Origin: an uncultured Shimia sp.
GTDB lineage: Bacteria > Pseudomonadota > Alphaproteobacteria > Rhodobacterales > Rhodobacteraceae
Reading direction: 5' to 3'
DNA: 37,912 nt
NCBI RefSeq assembly: GCF_913054185.1
Contig: NZ_CAJXIV010000033.1
Coordinates: 1 to 37,912 of the forward strand
Both the position numbers and the translations under genes were made by a program. Below the pieces are notes generated by a model. The model ran no database searches and was not told the origin of the DNA. It saw nothing but the letters and a program-made list of their open reading frames with translations. Shown in pieces: positions 8,549 to 17,343 of this stretch (position 1 is its first letter; every line of letters begins with the position of its first letter).

Positions 8549-9456
8549 TGTCTGATCTTCTCCGTACTTTCCTGCGCAACCGCAAAGCCGCCATCGGCCT
8601 GACCATCGTGCTGATCTACGTGGCGATTGCGATCTTTGCGCCCCTCATTGCGCCGTTTGATCCTGTGGCCCGCATTGGTCGCCCACATCAAGCGCCGTCG
8701 GCCGAACATTGGCTCGGCACCACCCGCATGGGCCGCGATGTGTTTAGCCAATTGGTCTGGGGCACCCGCACATCCCTCATGGTGGGCATTGTTGCCGGAC
8801 TGATCGTCACCGCCATTGGCACGGCCATCGGCATCACCGCGGCCTATTTTGGTGGCTGGGTCGATGACATCCTGAACTTCCTCACCAACGTCGTGCTGGT
8901 CCTGCCGCAACTGCCGCTGCTGCTGGTGCTGGCGGCCTTCCTTGGCCAAGTGGGTCCGTGGGCCATTGCCCTGATCATCGGCCTCACCTCCTGGGCCTGG
9001 GGGGCCAGGGTGACTCGTTCTCAAGCCATGTCCCTCAAAACCCGCGACTTCATCCAGGCTTCCGCAATGATTGGAGAGCCAAACTGGCGCATGATCCTTG
9101 TGGAGATGCTGCCGAACCTCCTGTCGATCATCGGCTTCAACTTCATTGGCTCCGTAATCTTCACTATCATCACCGAAGCCACACTGGAATTTCTTGGCCT
9201 TGGCAGCCCCTTGGCCACCTCTTGGGGCACCATGCTTTATAACGCCCAAACCGCCTCCGCGATCATGGTTGGCGCCTGGTGGGAAATTCTCGCTCCTTGC
9301 GCCGCAATTGTCCTAATTGGCGTTGGTCTTTCCCTTATGAATTTCGGCGTCGACGAAATTGCAAATCCGCGCATGCGCACACTTGGCAACGTGGCCAAAG
9401 CTCTGCGCATCGAAAAACGTCTGACACGTCAGCGCATGCAGGAGGCCAACCAATGA
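8548..9456 (+). CDS. ABC importer permease, DppC type
   Basis: Second membrane subunit of the importer, 302 residues. It shows an N-terminal helix after FLRNRKAAIG, then the family motif region HWLGTTRMGRDVFSQLVWGT near residues 52-71. The C-terminal inner-membrane core carries an EAA-type loop (around TRDFIQASAMIGEPNWRMI). The ATG overlaps the stop of the previous gene by one base, and its own stop overlaps the first ATPase start (ATGA), so the five transporter genes form one transcript. Its pairing with the DppB-type partner and the chitin-type binding protein is from gene order. Confidence 0.88.
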   Translation: MSDLLRTFLRNRKAAIGLTIVLIYVAIAIFAPLIAPFDPVARIGRPHQAPSAEHWLGTTRMGRDVFSQLVWGTRTSLMVGIVAGLIVTAIGTAIGITAAYFGGWVDDILNFLTNVVLVLPQLPLLLVLAAFLGQVGPWAIALIIGLTSWAWGARVTRSQAMSLKTRDFIQASAMIGEPNWRMILVEMLPNLLSIIGFNFIGSVIFTIITEATLEFLGLGSPLATSWGTMLYNAQTASAIMVGAWWEILAPCAAIVLIGVGLSLMNFGVDEIANPRMRTLGNVAKALRIEKRLTRQRMQEANQ

Positions 9457-10265
9457 GTGCCCTTCTTTCCGTCAAAGACCTGCGTATTGACTACCTCACC
9501 GCCAGGGAGCCCTTCACCGCAGTGCGCGACATCTCTTTCGAGATCCAGCCCAATGAAATCCTTGGCCTCGCCGGGGAGTCGGGCTGTGGCAAAAGCACGG
9601 TGGCTTACGCGTTGATGCGCCTGCACAAACCGCCAGCGCTGGTGCGCAACGGTCATATCCTCTTTGAAGGCCACGATGTGCTCTCTTTTGCCGACAAAGA
9701 GCTGCGCGCTTGGCGCTGGTCTGAGGTCTCCATGGTGTTTCAAAGCGCGATGAACTCCCTCAGCGCGGTGATGACCATCTTCCGACAGTTCTACGACATG
9801 CTGCGCGCCCATGGCACAGTGACCAAAGCGCAGGCGCAAGAACGCACCGCAGAAATGCTTGAGATGGTCGGCATCCCAGTTGACCGTATACACGCCCACC
9901 CGCATCAACTCTCCGGTGGCATGCGTCAACGAGTGGCGCTCGCGCTGGCCCTCACGCTCAAACCCAAGCTGATCATCATGGACGAGCCGACCACCGCGCT
10001 CGACGTGGTGGTGCAGCGAGAAATCCTGCAAGAGGTTCTGCGCCTGAAAGATGAACTCGGCTTCTCCGTGTTGTTCATCACCCATGACATTGCCCTAATG
10101 GCCCAGATTTCGGACCGCATCGGCATCATGCGAGAAGGCAAGATTGTCGAAATAGGCACCGCGTCGCAAATCGTAACTTCACCGGAACACGACTACACCC
10201 GCAGCCTGTGGGACGCGATGCCGCTCCTCGCCCAGCGCCCGGAAGGAATGGCCCATGCCGTCTGA
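9453..10265 (+). CDS. ABC importer ATPase, DppD type
   Basis: First nucleotide-binding subunit, 270 residues from the ATG at 9453, which overlaps the preceding stop and follows GGAGG. Walker A (GESGCGKST), signature (LSGGMRQRV), Walker B (LIIMDEPT) and the switch histidine (FITHD) are all intact. It is shorter at the C terminus than many dipeptide ATPases. Together with the next gene it powers import through the two permeases in the inner membrane. Confidence 0.9.
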   Translation: MSALLSVKDLRIDYLTAREPFTAVRDISFEIQPNEILGLAGESGCGKSTVAYALMRLHKPPALVRNGHILFEGHDVLSFADKELRAWRWSEVSMVFQSAMNSLSAVMTIFRQFYDMLRAHGTVTKAQAQERTAEMLEMVGIPVDRIHAHPHQLSGGMRQRVALALALTLKPKLIIMDEPTTALDVVVQREILQEVLRLKDELGFSVLFITHDIALMAQISDRIGIMREGKIVEIGTASQIVTSPEHDYTRSLWDAMPLLAQRPEGMAHAV

Positions 10266-11184
10266 CACCCCGATCCTCAGCCTCGACAACCTGAGCAAGA
10301 CCTTCACCGTACGCCCGGCCTTTGGCCGCGCCTCGGTCGTCGACGCGCTGCGCAATGTGTCGCTAGATCTCCTGCCAGGCCGCGCCTTGGTGCTTGTGGG
10401 TGAAAGTGGCTCCGGCAAAAGCACGGTTGGCAAGATGATCGTTGGCATTCACGCGCCCACGTCGGGTCGGATCCTGTTTGACGGCCAAGACATCGCCAGC
10501 ATGACCTCCAAAGCTGAGCAATTGCGCTACCGTCAAGCGGTGCAAATGGTGTTTCAGGACCCGTTTTCCGCCCTCAACCCAGCCCATACCATTCGACACC
10601 ACCTGCTGCGTGCTTTGGCCCTGCATCAGCCCGAGGCCGACCCGGAAACCGCGCTGCGGTCCATCTTGGAAGACGTGGAGCTGGACCCAATCTCGACTCC
10701 AAACAAATTCCCACATGAGCTGTCCGGCGGACAGCGCCAGCGCGTGAACTTCGCGCGGGCTTTGGCAGTGAAGGCGCGCCTGATTGTGGCAGACGAACCC
10801 ACGTCCATGTTGGATGTGTCGATCCGAAAATCTATTCTGGGTTTAATGCAGCGCCTCAAATCCGAACACAGCCTCTCAATTCTCTACATCACGCACGACA
10901 TTGCCACCGCTGAATACTTGGCCGAAGACACGGCTGTGATGTTCCGCGGCCAAGTGGTTGAAACCGGCCCAACAGAGCAAGTTGTTGGCAATCCGCAACA
11001 CGGCTACACCAAGCTTTTACGCACCGCTGTTCCTGATCCGAAGTTGCGGCTCACAGGCAGCGACGCCGGGTTTGCTGCCAAGGCCAAACTGGTACGTGAG
11101 GCCAGCGCCCAGCCAGTAAGCACACTACGCGAAATTGGCCTCGGTCATTTCATCGCTGAACACATAGAGTTGGTACATGCGTGA
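10255..11184 (+). CDS. ABC importer ATPase, DppF type
   Basis: Second nucleotide-binding subunit, 309 residues. It has Walker A (GESGSGKST), the Q-loop (MVFQDPFSALNP), signature (LSGGQRQRV), Walker B (LIVADEPT) and the switch histidine (YITHD). It starts 11 bases inside the end of the previous ATPase gene, consistent with coupled translation. The extended C-terminal tail after residue 250 is usual for the oligopeptide/oligosaccharide ATPases. A 128-base gap then separates it from the GH20 gene, with no terminator visible, so GH20 is probably cotranscribed. Confidence 0.9.
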   Translation: MPSDTPILSLDNLSKTFTVRPAFGRASVVDALRNVSLDLLPGRALVLVGESGSGKSTVGKMIVGIHAPTSGRILFDGQDIASMTSKAEQLRYRQAVQMVFQDPFSALNPAHTIRHHLLRALALHQPEADPETALRSILEDVELDPISTPNKFPHELSGGQRQRVNFARALAVKARLIVADEPTSMLDVSIRKSILGLMQRLKSEHSLSILYITHDIATAEYLAEDTAVMFRGQVVETGPTEQVVGNPQHGYTKLLRTAVPDPKLRLTGSDAGFAAKAKLVREASAQPVSTLREIGLGHFIAEHIELVHA

Positions 11185-11312
11185 CATGCTGATGCCGTTT
11201 TGCAGGTTGCGCTGCCAATGTGATTCACCGCTCCGAACGTGGGCGTTTACCACCGCCCATGCGTGACCCCTTATGACACTGTCTTAGTCATCCAACCAAC
11301 AGGACGATACCA

Positions 11313-13196
11313 ATGCACTTCCACCTCGACAGCCTTTGGCACTCAGAAGACGGCGCCATGGAGTTTGCCCTAACCAACTGCAGCGATGTTGCCGTGACCA
11401 AACCCGGCCTGGTTTACACCACCCTTGTGCGCACCCTGCGCCCGTCGCGCTGCACCGGCGCAACCCTAGTCCGCCGACAGGCCAATTTCCACGAATACGC
11501 CTCAGAAGACGGTTTTGTGCTGAACCCGGGTGAAACCTGGCGCTTCACCGAGCAGAGCCTCACTCGTCCAGCCCAGCACTCCAACGAAGGCCCAAAATCA
11601 GCTGGTGTTGTGCTTGAGGACGGCACGCTGGTGCCTGTTTTTGCCAGCGAATTGCAGGCGCCTGCTGCCCTTGGCGAGACCAAGCCAACGGAAAGCTCGG
11701 CTTTGTCTTGCGGAGTGTTGCCACAACCCAACCAAATTCAGGTGAGTCATTGGTGCGCCAACGCCCCCGTGCATTACGCCGTGGCACAGCGCGATCTGGC
11801 AACCATTCAAGCCGTGTCCCATGTCGCCGACCTCACCCGCCGGCTCTATCCTTTGGCGCCGGTGCCTTTTGTCCTGACAGCAAAAGACGACGTGCCGCAG
11901 CTACAGATCGCAACCGACGCCTCCCTTGGGGATGAAGCTTACCGGATCACTTGGACGGATGGCCAACCGAACCTGCAGCACAGCACAAATCAGGGCCTGC
12001 TCTATGGCCTCATCACGCTGGCCCAGACCCTGACCAACGCCTATCAGGACGCAGCCAACTACGGCGTGCCTTTCACCGGTGAAATCTCCGATGCCCCACG
12101 CCACGAATGGCGCGGCGCGCATCTGGATGTCTCCCGCCAAATCTACCCGATGGAGCAAGTGCTGCGCTATGTGGACATCATGGCCTGGCACAAGATGAAC
12201 CGCTTCCATTGGCACCTGACCGATGACGAAGGCTGGCGGCTGGAAATCAAAGCCTACCCGCAACTCACCGAGGTCGCCGCCTATACCGGCATGGACCTTC
12301 CGGTCCTGCCACAGCTTGGTGCCGATCCCGCCGGTCAGGGTGGCTTTTACACCCAGGACAACGCGCGTCAGGTGGTGACCCATGCCGCCAAACTTGGGGT
12401 TGAGGTGATGCCAGAAATTGATGTGCCCGGCCATTGCGCTTGCGTTCTGGGCGCGCTGCCGGAGCTGGTCGATTCTGAGGAACCGGAAAGCTACTGGTCC
12501 GTACAAGGTTACGCCAACAACGCGCTCAACCCGGCGATTGAGGGCTCTTACACCTTTGCCACCAAAGTGCTCGAGGAAGTGCTCGACATCTTCCCGTTTG
12601 AGGTTGTGCACATCGGTGGCGACGAAGTCGCCGAAGACGCCTGGATGCAGTCGCCCAAGGCCCAAGCCATGATGCGCGAAACTGGCCTCAAGGGTACGCA
12701 CGAACTTCAGGCCTATTTCCTACGCCAAATTCAGGATTTCCTCGCCGACCGTGGTCGCAAACTGGGTGGTTGGGAAGAGGTCGCCCATGGCGGCGGTCTG
12801 GACCCGGAAAAGAGTCTTCTGTTTGCTTGGACAACTGTAGAAAAAACCGCCGATCTGGCCAATGACGGCTATGATGTGGTCAGCACCCCGGGGCAAGCCT
12901 ACTACCTAGATATGGCGCTGTCCGATGCGTGGTACGCACCGGGTGCAAGCTGGGCCGGGTTCACCCCGCTGGACAAAACCTATGCCTTTGAAGCGGACAA
13001 CGGTGACGCCGCACTTCAGGAACGTCTCAAAGGGGTTCAAGGTTGCATGTGGAGCGAACACCTCACCACGTTGGAGCGTCGCAACCACATGATTTATCCA
13101 CGCCTGAACGCCATTGCCGAGGCGGGATGGAGCGAGGCTAAGAATAAATCATTTGAGCGCTTCGCCGCACTGGCGGAGCTGATGCCGCGCCTCTGA
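11313..13196 (+). CDS. Cytoplasmic GH20 beta-N-acetylhexosaminidase
   Basis: This enzyme releases GlcNAc from the non-reducing end of chitobiose and other beta-linked N-acetylhexosaminides by substrate-assisted catalysis. The 627-residue protein has no signal peptide, so it should act on sugars already imported by the ABC system. An N-terminal domain of about 250 residues precedes the GH20 barrel. The barrel shows RGAHLDVSRQIYPM, HWHLTDDEGWR, MPEIDVPGHCA and the catalytic HIGGDEVAEDAW pair (Asp437-Glu438). The C-terminal MWSEHLTTLE segment is also typical. AGGA precedes the ATG at 11313. In Vibrio the equivalent operon also contains a cytoplasmic GH20. No GlcNAc kinase or chitobiose phosphorylase follows here. 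Confidence 0.92.
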   Translation: MHFHLDSLWHSEDGAMEFALTNCSDVAVTKPGLVYTTLVRTLRPSRCTGATLVRRQANFHEYASEDGFVLNPGETWRFTEQSLTRPAQHSNEGPKSAGVVLEDGTLVPVFASELQAPAALGETKPTESSALSCGVLPQPNQIQVSHWCANAPVHYAVAQRDLATIQAVSHVADLTRRLYPLAPVPFVLTAKDDVPQLQIATDASLGDEAYRITWTDGQPNLQHSTNQGLLYGLITLAQTLTNAYQDAANYGVPFTGEISDAPRHEWRGAHLDVSRQIYPMEQVLRYVDIMAWHKMNRFHWHLTDDEGWRLEIKAYPQLTEVAAYTGMDLPVLPQLGADPAGQGGFYTQDNARQVVTHAAKLGVEVMPEIDVPGHCACVLGALPELVDSEEPESYWSVQGYANNALNPAIEGSYTFATKVLEEVLDIFPFEVVHIGGDEVAEDAWMQSPKAQAMMRETGLKGTHELQAYFLRQIQDFLADRGRKLGGWEEVAHGGGLDPEKSLLFAWTTVEKTADLANDGYDVVSTPGQAYYLDMALSDAWYAPGASWAGFTPLDKTYAFEADNGDAALQERLKGVQGCMWSEHLTTLERRNHMIYPRLNAIAEAGWSEAKNKSFERFAALAELMPRL

Positions 13197-13202
13197 ACAA
13201 CA

Positions 13203-13235
13203 AAAGGTCCCAGCCATCGGTTGGGGTCTTTTTTG
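13203..13235. terminator. Terminator between GH20 and the RpiR regulator gene
   Basis: A hairpin (AGGTCCCAGCC, short loop, GGTTGGGGTCT with GU pairs/mismatch) is followed by six T. It lies between convergent genes and may serve both, though the T tract favours the plus-strand operon. Confidence 0.75.
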
Positions 13236-13249
13236 TCGCTAGGATCTTC

Positions 13250-14185
13250 TTAGTCGCCCAGCGGCTGCGGACCAGTTCGGCCATGATACGCCGTCAGCGA
13301 GGCACGAATACGACGCAAGTTTTCCGTGGTCTCCGACGCCATGCCCTGCGCCACCGCCATTGCCAGCGCATCCACCAAAATCATATGCACATACCGCGAG
13401 GCTGTGGGTTTGTGGATGTCCCGATCTTCCGGCAGATCCACCACAATCGGAATGCTACAAGCCTCGGCCAGACGCGTGCCCGGCTTGGTTATACAAATGG
13501 TGGTCGCGCCATATCCGCCAGCAATTTCCGCCGCGCCGACAATGGCATCTGCCTCGCCGCTGGCGGAAATCAAAAACAGCACATCGCCCGTTTTCAACGT
13601 CGCCGCCCGCATCTGCAGAATATAGCTGTCACTGGTGGACACTGACGGGATGCCAAGACGGAAAAACCGGTTGGCCGCTTCTTGGGACACATTGGAGGAT
13701 CCCCCACCAATCCCGGCGAACAACACATGCTGGGTGTCTAGCAGAGCGGCCTTTGCCTGCTCCATCACATCCGGCTCAATCTGATGGCGCATCGTATTTG
13801 TGGCGGCAAACAGCGCCGCGAGAATTTGATCAACCGCCGTGTCCCCCGCTGCCGAGGCTGGCAACGGATCAGCGGAGAGATATTGTCGGCTGACCGCAAG
13901 GTTTTGCGCCAACCGAAGCTTAAACTCCCGGAAGCCATCACAGCCCAACGTCCGACAAAACCGGATCACAGTGGGCGTGCTGACCTCACAGTGTTTGGCC
14001 AACTCCGCGATGTTCATCGAGCTGACATCTTCAAGTTGTGCTTTGACGTAATTGGCCACTTTCTGCTCCTGCGTCGCCAGCTTGCCGTCATGGTGATGCA
14101 GCGCAGAGATCACATCTCCGGCCCCAGCACGCCCCTTTTTCGGAGGCAGGTTGTCCAGGTTCGATTCGGTGGCGTTATCGGTCAC
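13250..14185 (-). CDS. RpiR/MurR-family transcriptional regulator (HTH + SIS)
   Basis: This is a sugar-phosphate-type regulator of 311 residues. The N-terminal HTH_6 domain is clear (MNIAELAKHCEVSTPTVIRF). It is followed by a SIS domain (FAGIGGGSSNVSQEAANRFF and LISASGEADAIVGAAEIA) that in this family binds phosphosugars or related metabolites. I use the GTG at 14185, with GAGG 7 bases upstream. It is divergent from the TRAP operon and only convergent with GH20, so the TRAP-MlrC-RidA genes are its likelier targets. Repeated TATGTAC half-sites in the shared intergenic region are candidate operators. A role in controlling the chitin operon cannot be excluded. Confidence 0.88.
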   Translation of the reverse strand: MTDNATESNLDNLPPKKGRAGAGDVISALHHHDGKLATQEQKVANYVKAQLEDVSSMNIAELAKHCEVSTPTVIRFCRTLGCDGFREFKLRLAQNLAVSRQYLSADPLPASAAGDTAVDQILAALFAATNTMRHQIEPDVMEQAKAALLDTQHVLFAGIGGGSSNVSQEAANRFFRLGIPSVSTSDSYILQMRAATLKTGDVLFLISASGEADAIVGAAEIAGGYGATTICITKPGTRLAEACSIPIVVDLPEDRDIHKPTASRYVHMILVDALAMAVAQGMASETTENLRRIRASLTAYHGRTGPQPLGD

Positions 14186-14284
14186 ATCAGCCTCACATCT
14201 CTCTTCATCGATGTGTAATTCAGATACATTTTCACGTCAAACACGACAATAACCTCCCTTTAATTACGGCGACTTGCCGCAAGA

Positions 14285-14354
14285 TATGTACCTCAGTAAC
14301 AAATTTTGCTTGATTGCGTGCCAGATTCGAAAATATACGTACCTAAAGTACATA
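14285..14354. promoter_or_regulatory. Candidate RpiR operators: repeated TATGTAC half-sites
   Basis: One TATGTACCT lies at 14285-14293. An imperfect palindrome TACGTAC-ctaaa-GTACATA lies at 14336-14354, about 51 bases on, or roughly five helical turns. Both are in the 192-base divergent region between the RpiR gene and the TRAP operon. Binding by RpiR is inferred from position. Confidence 0.45.
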
Positions 14355-14377
14355 AATCGTTCCAGGGGAGGGGGCCG

Positions 14378-14899
14378 ATGCGTCACTGGGCAGAAACTGC
14401 CAGCGCGAAGATCAACACAGTGGTTGAGGCCATTGTTGCAGCCTTGATGCTGGCCTTGGTGCTAGATGTCTGGCTCGGAGTGGTCGACCGTTACTTCTTT
14501 CACTGGCAACTGCCGTGGCCCGAAGTGCTGGCCCGCTACCTGATGATCTGGGCCGCAATGTTGGCGGTGTCTTCCGGCATTGCCCGGCGCGATCACATTG
14601 GCCTGACGGCGTTCATCATGGTTCTGCCATATCAGGTCCGCCGCGCCGTTTTGATCCTGATGGACGTCATTGCTCTGGCGCTGTTCCTCTATGTTGCATG
14701 GTACGGCATCGCCTTTGCCCAATCCGGTGCACCACGTCAGGCGATGATTTTTGGGGTTAGCCTCGCGCCGTTTTATGCCGCGATCCCCGTCGCAGCGATC
14801 CTGTCATCCATTCAGCTTGCCCTCGTTCTCTTGCGCGACTTGGGCACGCATATCGACAATCCGCCCTTCTCTGATCACCTCGAGGAGGAAACCTCATGA
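14378..14899 (+). CDS. TRAP transporter small permease (DctQ type)
   Basis: Small membrane subunit of a tripartite ATP-independent periplasmic transporter, which uses the sodium or proton gradient to import organic acids. The protein is 173 residues from the ATG at 14378, preceded by the strong site GGGGAGGGGG; an upstream in-frame ATG at 14306 lacks such support. Four hydrophobic segments are visible, and the Trp-rich loop PWPEVLARYLMIWAAMLAV is characteristic. Its stop overlaps the start of the large permease gene. It is the first gene of an operon that runs to RidA. Confidence 0.9.
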   Translation: MRHWAETASAKINTVVEAIVAALMLALVLDVWLGVVDRYFFHWQLPWPEVLARYLMIWAAMLAVSSGIARRDHIGLTAFIMVLPYQVRRAVLILMDVIALALFLYVAWYGIAFAQSGAPRQAMIFGVSLAPFYAAIPVAAILSSIQLALVLLRDLGTHIDNPPFSDHLEEETS

Positions 14900-16179
14900 T
14901 TGTCGCCATCACGTTTGTGCTGCTCATCCTGTTTGGCATGCCAATTGGCTTTGCCATTGGGCTGGCAGGTGTTGTGGGTCTGATCGACATGGCGGGCACG
15001 CAGTTTCTCGCCATCGGTCCAAGCAAGGTCTTCAACGGGCTGAACATTTTCCCATTCCTTGCTATGCCGTTTTTCATCCTCGCCGGTGAAATCATGAATG
15101 ACATTGGCATCACCAACCGTCTGGTGAAGCTGGCCCAAGTGCTGGTTGGCCGCTTCCGCGGCGGGTTGGCCCATACCAACATGCTCGCTTCGGTCTTCTT
15201 TGCCGGGCTCACGGGCTCTGCCACCGCAGACGCCGCCGCCTTTGGCCGCACCTTGGTGCCAGCGATGGTCAAAGAAGGCTATAAGCGCGACTACGCCTGC
15301 GCCGTGACTGCCGCCGGGTCGATCATTGGCCCAACCATTCCGCCCTCCGGCCTGATGGTAGTCTATGGCTCCTTAATGGGTGTCTCGATTGCGGGTCTGT
15401 TTGCGGCCGGTGTTCTGCCCGGATTGGTGATCTGTCTGGTTTGCATGAGCGTCATTGCCACTGGCGGCAAACGCGAAAACCTGCCCAAAGCCAAACGCGG
15501 CGCCACACCGCGCGAAGTGTGGAACACCTTTGTTTCCTCGCTCTCCGCGTTGGCCATGCCCGTGATAATCCTTGGCGGCATCTTGGGCGGCGTCGTCACC
15601 CCCACCGAAGCGGCATCAATCGCCGTGGCCTATGCGGTGTTCATCGGCGTGTTTGTCTACCGCACCCTGACCATCAAAGGGTTTTACAGCATGCTGGTGC
15701 GCACAGCGCGCATCACCGGTGTGATCTTTGTCATCATTGCCTTTGCTGGCATCCTGGGCTGGTGGATGAGCTTTGAGCGCATCCCGCAACTGATCGCGGA
15801 AACCGTGCTGGGCCTGTCTGACAACCGCTATGCCGTGATTGCCATCATCATTGGTCTCTTGTTGCTGGTTGGTATGGTCATGGACATCACCGCCATCCTG
15901 ATCATTCTGGCCCCGGTCTTGGTGCCTTTGACAGAACAGGTTGGCCTCGAGCCGATCCACGCAGGCATTATTTTTGTGCTGGCGCTCAATATCTCTCTTA
16001 TGACGCCACCGGTCGGTGCCTGCCTCTTTGTCTTATCCTCAGTCACCGGCGAAAAACTGGAACGCATCTCCATCAAGCTGTTCCCGTTCCTGCTCGCCGA
16101 AGTTGCCATCCTTTTTGCCTTTGCCTTCTGGGAAGACGCCGCGCTCTGGCTGCCCCGGATGCTTGGCTTTGCCCAATAA
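14896..16179 (+). CDS. TRAP transporter large permease (DctM type)
   Basis: Main transport channel subunit, 427 residues with about a dozen hydrophobic segments. Family landmarks include LNIFPFLAMPFFILAGEIMN, FFAGLTGSATADAAAFG, IIGPTIPPSGLMVVYG and, late on, LNISLMTPPVGACLFVLS. Start and stop positions give an ATGA overlap with the small permease gene. The substrate is not determined by the permease; it depends on the binding protein encoded next. Confidence 0.93.
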   Translation: MIVAITFVLLILFGMPIGFAIGLAGVVGLIDMAGTQFLAIGPSKVFNGLNIFPFLAMPFFILAGEIMNDIGITNRLVKLAQVLVGRFRGGLAHTNMLASVFFAGLTGSATADAAAFGRTLVPAMVKEGYKRDYACAVTAAGSIIGPTIPPSGLMVVYGSLMGVSIAGLFAAGVLPGLVICLVCMSVIATGGKRENLPKAKRGATPREVWNTFVSSLSALAMPVIILGGILGGVVTPTEAASIAVAYAVFIGVFVYRTLTIKGFYSMLVRTARITGVIFVIIAFAGILGWWMSFERIPQLIAETVLGLSDNRYAVIAIIIGLLLLVGMVMDITAILIILAPVLVPLTEQVGLEPIHAGIIFVLALNISLMTPPVGACLFVLSSVTGEKLERISIKLFPFLLAEVAILFAFAFWEDAALWLPRMLGFAQ

Positions 16180-16211
16180 CACCAAATAACTAAACCCAAC
16201 GGGAGGAACCC

Positions 16212-17249
16212 ATGAATACTCTTATCAAAGGTCTGGCAATTGCCGCGACAATGACCGCGACCAGCGCCTCTGCTGGCGGCGTGATCAAATTTGGCCACGA
16301 CAACAAAACCGATCCGTTTGAAAACCCGGCCCACGCCTGTACCGCCGTGTTTTCTAACATCGTGACCGCCGACACCAATGGCTCAGTCTCTGTTGAAGTC
16401 TTTGGCTCCAATCAGCTTGGCTCCGCGGCAGAGCACGTACAACAAGTGCGCGACGGCATCATCCAAGCGACCCTGACCTCCACCGGTGCATTGGCCAGCT
16501 ACTACCCACGCATCGACGTGCTAAACCTGCCATTTGCCTTTGACGGCAACGCCTCAACTTACAACGTTTTTGACGGTGACTTTGGCAAAGAGCTGGCCGC
16601 GGACATCGAAGCGGAACTTGGGGACGTTGTGGTTCTGGGCTTCCCGGACACCGGCGGCTTCTTTGCTGTCACTAACTCCAAACATGCCATTGCCGATCTG
16701 AAAGACTTCGAAGGCATCCGCATCCGCACCATGACTCTGCCATCCCACCAGAAGATCATGCAGTCCTTGGGCGCAGAGGCCTATCCGCTGTCTTGGGGTG
16801 AAGTGTACTCCGGCCTACAAACCGGCGTGATCGACGGTCAGATGAACCCGGTGCCAATCATTTCTTTTGCCAACTTCGCCGAAGTGCAAAAGCACATGAC
16901 CCTGACCAACCACCTGTTCTCGCCGTATACCTTCATGATCAATCGTGCGTTTTACGAGGGCCTGAGCGATAGCGAGCGCGCAACTGTTCACACCGCTGCG
17001 GAAAACTGTGTTGCGGCAAGCCGTGGTCTGTCTCGCATCATCGAAGCCTCTGACCGTGGCCTCGCTGGATTGATGGACAAAATCGAAGTCACTGCACTTT
17101 CCGCGGATCAACGGGCTGCCATGGCCGGTGCCGCCCAGCCTGCGTTTGAAGCCCACGTGGCGGAGAACATGGATGACCGCGCCGGTGAGCTTCTGGCCAA
17201 ATTCAAGGCTGAGGTTTCTGCTGCCAACGCTGCCAGCTACCTCGATTAA
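16212..17249 (+). CDS. TRAP transporter substrate-binding protein (DctP family)
   Basis: Periplasmic binding protein of 345 residues with a signal peptide (MNTLIKGLAIAATMTATSASAGG). It starts after GGGAGG. DctP features are present: HVQQVRDGIIQATLTSTGAL, the LPFAFDG segment, and GIRIRTMTLPSH, which contains the arginine that usually binds the ligand carboxylate. The glycine-rich LQTGVIDGQMNPVP loop is also typical. This suggests a carboxylate ligand. Downstream enzymes point to an amide, peptide or hydroxy-amino acid, but the ligand cannot be read from sequence. It is clearly different from the SiaP protein elsewhere in this window. Confidence 0.9.
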   Translation: MNTLIKGLAIAATMTATSASAGGVIKFGHDNKTDPFENPAHACTAVFSNIVTADTNGSVSVEVFGSNQLGSAAEHVQQVRDGIIQATLTSTGALASYYPRIDVLNLPFAFDGNASTYNVFDGDFGKELAADIEAELGDVVVLGFPDTGGFFAVTNSKHAIADLKDFEGIRIRTMTLPSHQKIMQSLGAEAYPLSWGEVYSGLQTGVIDGQMNPVPIISFANFAEVQKHMTLTNHLFSPYTFMINRAFYEGLSDSERATVHTAAENCVAASRGLSRIIEASDRGLAGLMDKIEVTALSADQRAAMAGAAQPAFEAHVAENMDDRAGELLAKFKAEVSAANAASYLD

Positions 17250-17289
17250 ACCACTCCCACCCCGCTCCTCCAAATGTGGGTGGGGACTT

Positions 17290-17317
17290 GGGCAAGCATC
17301 CTGTGTGATGCTTGCCC
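17290..17317 (+). terminator. Intercistronic hairpin after the TRAP binding-protein gene
   Basis: A perfect 11-base stem (GGGCAAGCATC, loop ctgtgt, GATGCTTGCCC) sits between the binding-protein gene and the metallopeptidase gene. There is no T run. It is therefore more likely an mRNA-stabilising or attenuating hairpin that raises binding-protein expression over the enzymes than a full stop. Confidence 0.65.
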
Positions 17318-17343
17318 GACTTGATTAAACAAAGGACCAAACC

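Noticed and set aside
11901-12701. 266-codon minus-strand open frame inside the GH20 gene
   Set aside because: It is opposite the conserved GH20 catalytic region and has no domain of its own.
13250-14185. RpiR protein as the dedicated regulator of the GH20 and ABC operon
   Set aside because: It is convergent with GH20, separated by a terminator, and divergent from the TRAP operon, where repeated half-sites are found; the ChiS-like kinase is a better candidate for the chitin genes.
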